Below are positions 22,994 through 31,600 of a stretch of 64,000 bases of DNA, piece by piece. Position 1 is the first letter of the stretch. Each line of letters starts with the position of its first letter. The translations under genes and the position numbers were made by a program. The stretch comes from a virus, in the IMG/VR virus record IMGVR_UViG_3300023179_000076, positions 1 to 64,000 of that record; one strand, 5' to 3'. Under the pieces are notes generated by a model. That model saw only the letters and a program-made list of their open reading frames with translations. It did no database searches and was not told the DNA's origin.

Positions 22994-23444
22994 AAAAAGC
23001 ATAGGCTTTATGATCATTAATATAGAAAATAATGAATATTATGATAATATTCTAAAAAATATTAAACTTTTGATAGATAACAATCCCTATTATAATATTG
23101 TAATATTCAATAGTAATTGTGACAAAGTATTAACATATAATATACCAATATTACATCTTTCCCATGCTAAGTTTTTTAAAGGCGATTTATGGACATTCGA
23201 TTTGGTTAGTCTTATTATATCGAAAAAATTTCCAAATATTAATAAAAAGATATTATACTGTAATGATATACCATGGATTAAAAATAGAAATAATCTATAC
23301 AATGAATGGAAAGATATCTACAATGATATAGATTTTGTAGCTTCTAACCAATATATATATGATATATATGATATGTCTTGGAGAAAACCATTAGATATTA
23401 TGGAGAGTTTTAATTATGAAAAAATACAACACATCTTACGATAA
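22986..23444 (+). CDS. Hypothetical protein, GT-A-like, probably truncated by the downstream endonuclease gene
   Basis: A 152-residue protein beginning with a GTG (22986) that overlaps the previous gene by 8 bases. It has the strand-helix alternation of a nucleotide-sugar-binding fold (SIGFMIINIEN, YNIVIFNSN, KKILYCNDIPW). The frame ends at 23444, 29 bases inside the endonuclease gene that begins at 23416, and its last residues do not look like a natural C-terminus. I infer that insertion of the homing endonuclease cut off the original 3' part. Function unknown. Confidence 0.45.
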   Translation: MNKKSIGFMIINIENNEYYDNILKNIKLLIDNNPYYNIVIFNSNCDKVLTYNIPILHLSHAKFFKGDLWTFDLVSLIISKKFPNINKKILYCNDIPWIKNRNNLYNEWKDIYNDIDFVASNQYIYDIYDMSWRKPLDIMESFNYEKIQHILR

Positions 23445-24228
23445 TTTGTCTGACCAAGACAAAAAAGATCTAATTCTATCTCTATATTCTGAACAAGGTA
23501 AAAGTTTTGCAGATATAGCTGTTATGTATGACACATACGCTAATAGAATAAGGAGAGATGCTAAAAAATTAAATATTAAAATACGAGATAAGAGCGAAGC
23601 TCAAAAAAATGCTCTAAAAACTGGTAAGCATTCGCATCCAACAAAAGGGAAAGAAAGATCTCAAGATACAAAACAAAAGATAGGCATGGGCGTATTAAAT
23701 GCATGGGAAAATCTAGAAGATGATGAAATACAAAAAAGAAAACTTCAAGCTAAACAAAATTGGGAAAATTTAGACGATAATACAAAAGAGAACATTCTTA
23801 AATCTGCTAATACCGCGGTCAGAGCCACAAGTAAGGTAGGATCAAAACTAGAAAAATATCTACATAAAAGACTATTAAATGACGGATACAAAGTAGAATT
23901 TCATAAAGAACAAACTCTGGTGAATACGAGGTTGCAGATTGATCTGTTCGTTCCTAGTATAAATCTAGCGATAGAGGTCGATGGTCCATCTCACTTTACC
24001 CCTGTTTGGGGTCAAGAATCATTAAAAAGAAATAAAAATTATGATAATAAAAAAGAAGGACTAATAATTGGTAAAGGATGGAATTTATTGAGGATCATAC
24101 AAACCAAAGATTATTCTGATGCTCGCGCCTTCTTAATTTATGATCAAATACTTCAAATTATAAAAACAAATCATTCTAACCTTATTTCTGGGCAACAGAA
24201 ATTTACTATAAAGGATACCAATGGCTAA
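23416..24228 (+). CDS. VSR-like (EDxHD-type) homing endonuclease with NUMOD and HTH segments
   Basis: A 270-residue modular endonuclease. Residues 28-54 read as a helix-turn-helix (SFADIAVMYDTYANRIRRDA). Two NUMOD3-like DNA-binding segments follow (SEAQKNALKTG, HPTKGKERSQDTKQKIG at about 60-90). The C-terminal nuclease domain has SKLEKYLHKRLLNDGYKV (Glu 145), LQIDLFVPSINLAIEVDGPSHF (Asp 176, Glu 187, Asp 189, His 193) and IIGKGWNLLRI, the arrangement of very-short-patch-repair-like homing nucleases of the I-Bth0305I type. It is inserted between a truncated unknown gene and the annealing-protein gene, which it overlaps by 8 bases. Confidence 0.78.
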   Translation: MKKYNTSYDNLSDQDKKDLILSLYSEQGKSFADIAVMYDTYANRIRRDAKKLNIKIRDKSEAQKNALKTGKHSHPTKGKERSQDTKQKIGMGVLNAWENLEDDEIQKRKLQAKQNWENLDDNTKENILKSANTAVRATSKVGSKLEKYLHKRLLNDGYKVEFHKEQTLVNTRLQIDLFVPSINLAIEVDGPSHFTPVWGQESLKRNKNYDNKKEGLIIGKGWNLLRIIQTKDYSDARAFLIYDQILQIIKTNHSNLISGQQKFTIKDTNG

Positions 24229-24949
24229 AAAAGATAAGAACGAAACAATTGAGAATACCGAAGATAATATCGTTGAAAAGAAAATTCCAACTATTGCTGA
24301 CTTAGATTGGACGGACTATGTTCTTGGGCTTTTATCAGACGACGAGAAGATTGCTGGTAATCCAACAACGGATGGTTTAAGACGTATTTTTGAAACCGTT
24401 CTAAATTGCAGATTAATATCGTCAACAAGTTCGGTTGTTCAGTCTCCTAGTCCAGAAAATGAAAAAAGAGCAACGGTCATACATTCCTTATCTTACTGTT
24501 TAAATCCAGCTGTTCAGGACTTAAACGGTTTAAATATTGTGTCTGTGGATGGCTCTGCGGACGTTTACTGGGGTAACTGCGATAAAGTATACCGTAATCA
24601 TCCCGTTGCTGTTGCGGAAACTAGGGCAGAAGGAAGAGCCCTAAGAAGAGCGTTAAGACTACGCAAAGTAGTAGCGGCCGAAGAATTATCAAAAGATATA
24701 GAAGACCATCCTGATCATGATACAGTAAATAAGATTAGTAACCAACAAATTAATTTTATAGACGTTTTGGCTCAGAGATTAAACATTAATGTTATCAAAT
24801 TATTAGAACAAAATAATATGGAGACTAAGAATATTTATAGTTTGACACATGAGAGTGCGGTTGATATAATAAGATTATTATCAAAATACCAACAAAATAT
24901 TGATAGTATACCACAAGATATTTTAGGCTACTCTAACGAATGGAAATAA
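24221..24949 (+). CDS. Probable single-strand annealing / ssDNA-binding recombination protein
   Basis: A 242-residue protein with SD AAGGA 5 bases before the ATG. The segment VAVAETRAEGRALRRALRLRKVVAAEE (about residues 128-154), which follows YRNHP, has the Glu-Thr-Arg-Ala-x-Gly-Arg-Ala-Leu-Arg pattern found in Rad52/Sak/Erf-type annealing proteins of phages, and the preceding antiparallel strand pattern (ATVIHSLSYCL, IVSVDGSADVYWG) fits their beta sheet. Such proteins anneal complementary single strands during recombination-dependent replication, which agrees with UvsX and nucleases in the left arm. The C-terminal 70 residues are helical. Family membership is judged by eye, so moderate confidence. 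Confidence 0.5.
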   Translation: MAKKDKNETIENTEDNIVEKKIPTIADLDWTDYVLGLLSDDEKIAGNPTTDGLRRIFETVLNCRLISSTSSVVQSPSPENEKRATVIHSLSYCLNPAVQDLNGLNIVSVDGSADVYWGNCDKVYRNHPVAVAETRAEGRALRRALRLRKVVAAEELSKDIEDHPDHDTVNKISNQQINFIDVLAQRLNINVIKLLEQNNMETKNIYSLTHESAVDIIRLLSKYQQNIDSIPQDILGYSNEWK

Positions 24950-24952
24950 TTT

Positions 24953-25276
24953 ATGAAAGTACTATATAAAGCTAATGATAAATTACAATTTGAATTAGAA
25001 GGCAGCGGGCAAAAAGAAATATTTAAAGAGCTTGCTCTAATCCAAGAAATTTTTGGAGAAGCCAAATGTGGTATGTGTGGTAGCACCAATATTAAGTTTG
25101 TTGTTAGAAATGTTGATGGAAATGATTACTATGAATTAAGATGTTCTGATTGTGGTGCTATCTTAGCATTTGGTCAGCACAAAAAGGGTGGAACATTATT
25201 TCCAAAACGTAAAGATGATAATGGAAACTATCTTCCACATAGTGGATGGCACAAGTGGACTAAAGATAAAGAATAA
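24953..25276 (+). CDS. Zinc ribbon protein
   Basis: A 107-residue protein with a central zinc ribbon: CGMCGSTNIKFVVRN and ELRCSDCGAIL, two CxxC pairs about 24 residues apart (about residues 41-68). A basic, Gly-rich tail (FGQHKKGGTLFPKR) ends in PHSGWHKW. I recall the same ribbon plus 'GW.KW' ending in small phage proteins next to annealing proteins, which suggests a nucleic-acid-binding helper. Last gene of the rightward arm; it ends on the base before the convergent gene's stop. Confidence 0.55.
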   Translation: MKVLYKANDKLQFELEGSGQKEIFKELALIQEIFGEAKCGMCGSTNIKFVVRNVDGNDYYELRCSDCGAILAFGQHKKGGTLFPKRKDDNGNYLPHSGWHKWTKDKE

Positions 25277-25639
25277 TTACCATCGATTCATCGGACATTG
25301 CTCGTTAACCAAGCTTAATTTATTAATATAATTACGTGTTCTATTTACTGGACATCCGCACTGTGAGCATATTGAGTTCTTAAAAAATTCACAGCTTTCG
25401 CAAATTTTAAAACGTCTTTCTATTTCATCATCAGAAGCGATATCTTCATTATTTATTGTTTTATCCAATATATCCGTAGACAAGCCCCTTAGTTCCTTAA
25501 TGAAGTCTGGTTGATCAGAATCGATATCTATTGCGGAACATGGAAATATCGGAGCATCTCCATCATTTGTCGAAATCTCTATACCGCATTTACTGCATTT
25601 ATATATATTGTTATTTTTTAATATGAAATTACAAAACAT
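25277..25639 (-). CDS. Small protein with N-terminal and C-terminal Cys clusters
   Basis: A 120-residue protein. The N-terminal CSKCG near residue 16 and the C-terminal set CESCEFFKNSICSQCGCPVNRTRN followed by QCP form two likely metal sites. The C-terminal pattern C-x2-C-x7-C-x2-CGC...CP..W is seen in small zinc proteins of phage late regions. It is the last gene of the leftward late operon and abuts the convergent zinc ribbon gene. Its role is unknown; a virion or assembly accessory is possible by position. Confidence 0.5.
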   Translation of the reverse strand: MFCNFILKNNNIYKCSKCGIEISTNDGDAPIFPCSAIDIDSDQPDFIKELRGLSTDILDKTINNEDIASDDEIERRFKICESCEFFKNSICSQCGCPVNRTRNYINKLSLVNEQCPMNRW

Positions 25640-25643
25640 TTAA

Positions 25644-28600
25644 TTAGAGCTGTACAGCATCGTCTCCTAATGGTGGTTCTGGAATTATTTTAGGCTTGGT
25701 AAAAAATTCATATGGAATTAATTCCCATAAAAATTGACTAATCATGTCATTGGTTTTAATTTCTATACCATCAACAGATCCATAGAATGCCCTATACATC
25801 ATTTCATTCATTAATTGGAAAAATAATGGGGTCGAAGACGGAATTAATGTGTTTGTACTATTATCTATTTCCATACATTTCCAATAATGGAAATCATTGT
25901 TAATGATATTTACTCCGCCGCTAAATGCTCCAGCGCTAACAACTGTGAAAGGATCTAAGGGCTCTAGAGCAGATCTTCTAGGATATGCTCTGTATGGAAC
26001 CTCTATACCATATCTAAATATGGTAGATAGCATATCCATTCCTCTTACTAGTCGTGGTAATTTTCTAATTTTAACTTTTAAATTATTGATATTGTCTAAA
26101 TTACAAACATTATAGATTTTAACAGATTGTTCCACCCTAATTCCTTGACTTAGCAGGCCGTAACCGTTTGGTGATCTCGATTCTCTACTAGCGAGAGCTG
26201 GAATACCACCTTCTTTTCCAAACTCATTCACGTCTCCATCCGAGGTGGTTTTTATAATAGCTTTACCATTATTATTTTCTACTTCTGTAAGTAATATGTC
26301 GTATGTTTCAAAAGCGGTTACGAGTATTTCTTTATTGTCATAAGCAAGATCTAGATTTTCTGTATCTCCATTTATATGATAATCTCTTCTCGATACCCAT
26401 TCTTTCCAATATATTGGTAATCCTTGTTGTCTAAGTTTATTCTCTAAATTAGTTTTTTTAGAATTTATAATATTTTCATTAATTTCATATATATAAGATT
26501 CATAAGATGGTCCTCTGCCAGAGTTTTTATTGCTTTTTTTGAAAGTAACATGATCCCCTATATTATTTTGTATAGATTGTCCTCTTAATCTTATACAAAT
26601 ATTGTTGCTTGGTAATAATGGTGTGCCAGCAATAGTTTGTATAAATGGTGTTCCTCTACATATATATTCTACCTTTTTGAGCACCTTGGGTCTTAATTCT
26701 TCCGCTATGCTGCAAGATTGATGTGGATCTAAGTTGATCCAGTAGTCGTCATTATTTTTCTCATAATTGATATCATAAACATTAAAACTACGCATCCATT
26801 CAAATGGTGTTATTAAAGAGATTTTAGCTATTTCTTGTCCTCTAATGCCTGATGTGTTTCTAGTAAAAGCTCTTCTAATATTTAGAATATTATCTTTTTC
26901 TATTTTTTGTATTTCTTCTTGTATTTTTATTTCAATATTATTAGTATCTTCGGAAATAATATCTCCAATAATAGTATTATTATTAATTAGATTAATTTCA
27001 GCTGTTTGCTTGATACTTATTTCACTTAATAATCTTAATATATCTTCTTTTTCTTTATAAAGTACTCTTAAAGCATATTCCGTTCTTTTTTTATGAATGT
27101 TATAATTTGATAATGCTACTAAGTGTTTATTTATATAATTTAAGTTTCTAGATTCTAAGATTTGATTAGTTTGATTATCCACCCCTATGCTCTGTTCTAG
27201 ACTAGGATATTCTCGTTGGTCTTCTAAAATATTTAGCCTAGCTATAAGATAATTATATGTTGTATCTGACATTTCTTGTCCAATAGGTTGGTCTGGACCT
27301 AGTCCCTCTCCATTTATTGGAGTTATAGTTTTTTTAATTTCCAAATCATCTTCTATACTGATATTACCAATTAATGGAATATTTTCTTTTTTAAGTTGAT
27401 TATTCTTAATATAAAATAGAGAATATGTAGATTCAATATTGTTAAAAACATACTCTAATTTATTTTTTATGGCATCATCTAAATTAGTTTCTTGAACTAT
27501 ATAATTTTTTTGATTCATTATTTCTGGTATATCTATAATTTTATGTGGATATCCAATAGACTCCGATGAAATTATAATATTATTATTAATAGTAATTTTT
27601 GGTTTTTTAAATTTATCATTAATATGATTATTTAATATATTATCAAGCTTTTTAATATTATTATATGATGGAACTGTATTAAGTATATTTTTATTTCTAA
27701 AATTAGATCCGTTCCCATATGATCCTATACTATGTGTGGTCTTTAATATTTCTGGGGGATATTGTGTATTAATACTGTCTTTTTCAAAAGCATATTGATT
27801 TAATGGACTTTCTTTATTATCAAAAGATGACGATAGATCAAAAACAACAACAACATTATCTTGCGGACTTATAAAATCGACTCCAAGCATTGACCTATCC
27901 ATTTTTAATACGCTATATGGTTTGTAGTCTTTATAGATTAGAGCTTTTGCTATAACTTTTCTAGTATATGTTGGCCCGGTAGCTCGTTGTAAAATAGGTT
28001 GCGGAGTATTGTCTTCTGTTGGTAATCCTGGCGTAGTTTCCGGACCGATTGGTTCTTCTATGATAGGATCTGGTTCCAGATTATTACCACTTACATCTAC
28101 ATTATCATTAAGAGAAAATATTTCATAGGGTATTTTACCATTTAAAATAATTATTTGGTTACCTGTTGCATTGACAGTAAAATTTGAAAAAATATTATTT
28201 GTACGATAAATATCTTGATTATTAAAAAGAATATTGTTATCAGAAATATAATCTAGATTACTATTTATTAACAATGGATTGCCTGTCAATAAGGTCCACT
28301 GATTATCTGTAACAGAATAGATTCCATTCTGGCATGATTCCGTAGCGTTAGATTCATCGTCTATCGAAAAAGAAACATCTACCAGATCATATGAGTTATA
28401 AGACGTATTATTATATGTTATCGGACCAACCAAAGAGACTGCGCTGCTACAAGGTAACGATAACGACTTAATATACTTATCGTCTATCAAATCCCTAATA
28501 TCTGTTACAAAATCAAATGTAAATCTAGATAATATAGGAAATGAATTTTTATTTAATTTAATATATGTATATTGTTTTTGAGATAAAACAGGAGTATTGA

Positions 28601-31600
28601 TATATTTAAATATCGAAGCCTCTGCTTTATACCAGAATACGCCATCTTTACTAAAATTAATTAATATTTTTTCTGGACTACCAAAAGGATATCTACTATA
28701 GTCTTGATGAAAAATATCATGCGAAATATCTTGTTGATATTCAGCTGCTCTAATACTACTAAAATATGCGACAAGAGCCCCATATGCACTATCCAAACCT
28801 GGGCCTGATCCAGCTATTCCGGCACCTATTCCGACCAGACCGGCTCCGCTCATGCCAGCCATTCCTGCTATAATTGTCATTATATTTAAAATTGCATTTG
28901 TTGGAAAATCAACAAGATAGCCCGGCGTCGGAGATCCTAATTGATCTAGTTTAGCGGATTGGCATAGACTATAGTCATAAAAAAATATATTAGGAGCATT
29001 AATATTACTAAATGGTAAAAGATGTTTATGATTCTTAAGATTTGCTATAAAACTATAGCCAGCATATTTAGGTTTATTAGAATAATCTATTAATGCTAAT
29101 GCTTCATTATTTCCGTAGGTATGACACGAGCTTAAATTAGGCATTGTTGGTTTAATGACATCATTTACATGTAATAACAGATCCCAGCTACATAGAGCGT
29201 TATCAAATTGACTAGTATTAATTTTTCCAGCAAAGTCATAGGCGTTCGTAAACATCATAGAGCTGACATTATTGTTTAACGGAAACATATCGTCAGATTC
29301 GTCATATACCGTTATGTTCAAAGAAAAAGAAGTTTGACTATCGTATCTAGGTCTACCAACCGGTACGTTTACTCCTATGCAAGAAGAATTATGAAATAAT
29401 GGCTTAGCCCTATATTTTGCAAAGCTATTATTGACTATATTTATTTTATTAGTAGTCATAATATTTTGATAAATAGCAGCCTGACGATCCGAATAATATA
29501 TCGAGCTTGTTGTTGGTTTAATACTATCATTATTACCAATAATATATTGATTATTATATGGCGGAGCGGTTTGATTATCTATATCTATTTCGTCGAATAC
29601 TGCATTGCCAGCGCCATATCGAAGACTGCTTTGAGATATCGAGCCAACACCAGACCCTTTTGTTGCAAAGCTCTTGTCATACAGAACACTGTATTTATTT
29701 GCATTATCCGAAAAAGTTAAGCTTAAATTCATACTATGATTTTGAATATATTCTTGATTTAACAAATATAACACTTGTGGTTTTAGTACATCTTCAAAAG
29801 CTTCATTTTCTATTTTAACAGGATCATAGACCGTATTCATTATGGTTAGTATACGAAGATAATCGTCAAAATCATCATTACCTAATGGAATAAAAGATAA
29901 ACTGTTTTTAAAATTTACATTACCATCACCAGCCCTTGGTCTCCAATTATTAAATTTAGTATATCCATTACCCAATAGCCTATAAGGGCCATCCACAGTA
30001 GTTCCTACTGTTTGATCAATAAAAGTATTTGCTTCAGGTTTTATAGCAGACTCTAGAGGAAAACGAGGAGGATCCTTACACTTAGCATCACATATTCTAG
30101 CATACTCATCTGTACACGGACTTAAAGCTAATGATATGGCTATATCTTTTGTATTAACATAATTTAAAAAATTTAATTTTACTTCAAGATCTTGAATAGT
30201 AAAATCTAATACTCTTGGATTTCTTATACCTTTCCATTCTCCAGTAGGATCAGGGACTCCTTTGTAATAACCTCCTTCTGATTTTGATCCGTCTGGTTTT
30301 AAACAATTTGGTTGAGGCAGACCAGAGGAAATATCTCCTGTTTCTGGATCTATATTATCTCTCGGGGTTGTTAGAGTCCTAAAAAAGTTATTAACCTCAT
30401 TAGGAATGGGACTAATTGGATATGCTGGTCCGGATTGAGTAAAAAGATAATTAAAACTATTATTCATAGTATCACTAGTAAAATTGAATTCATCCATAAC
30501 CGGATTTGAATTAGAATTAATTCTTCTTTCTATTCTTTTGGGTACTCCTCCTCCCAATATTCTATATCCATGAGCATCATTTATGCCAGGTGTATTATTT
30601 GGATATTGATCTGTAGTGTCTCTATGTAGTTGATTCAGCCATTCCCATTCTGGTGGCACATCAGGTCTGCATGGTGTTATATTTATATTGCATGGCTGGG
30701 TATATGGTAAAAATTGAGCATCAGGAATTACGCCTAAATTAATTGTAGACTTACATATTTTAGGTAATATATACACAATATCATTTTCTACAATATATCC
30801 TTCATTATTCAAGTTTGTAATGCTTGGGCCGGTAAAACTAAATGAGTCTCTTGCGCCAGGATTAAATTTTAACACGCTAGATGTATTTCTAACATTGTTA
30901 TAGTGGATACTATCGTGTGGAATCCATCCGCTTTGAGGATGAAAAACCCCTTTGTTGAAAGATAGATAACTAGAAGTTGATTCTGGTAAATAGTCCTCGA
31001 AACAATATTTCTTTTTACCAAAAGGGGCTTCTTCTCCAGGCTTATCGGCAGAATAATATAAGGGTCTGCCCGTAATAGCCGGAAAAGTTTGTTCTGGACC
31101 TATATGATCTGGAATCGTAGAAATATCTAGAGTATTAATTATATTTTGATCATAACCACCATAAGATTTAATTGGTGGACTATAATCTGTAGATATTGGA
31201 GGAAGAGTATAATAACGAAATATTTGTTCTAGACCATCTGCTTTACTAATACCCACAAGAGAGAAAGCGACTTCTGTTCCTCCAGCACCGCCTTTGATCC
31301 TATTCCAAACATTTCCATTACTATATAATTGTGGTAAATAGAAACTAAAACAATCAGCACACTTAGGATCATTATTAATTCTGGTATTTTCTAATATTAT
31401 TTTATCTAATCTATATTTTGTATTATTTAAACTATATTCCAATATTAATGTGCTTGGATCAGATGATCCTTTATTATCAAACATGAATTGGAACATTGGT
31501 AAATTAACCAATAGTTGAGGTCTTTGCTTAATTTTTTTGATATACAAATTAGTATCTACTGGCCAACATAGTCCATTTGCATTCAAAGCAATTTTATTAA

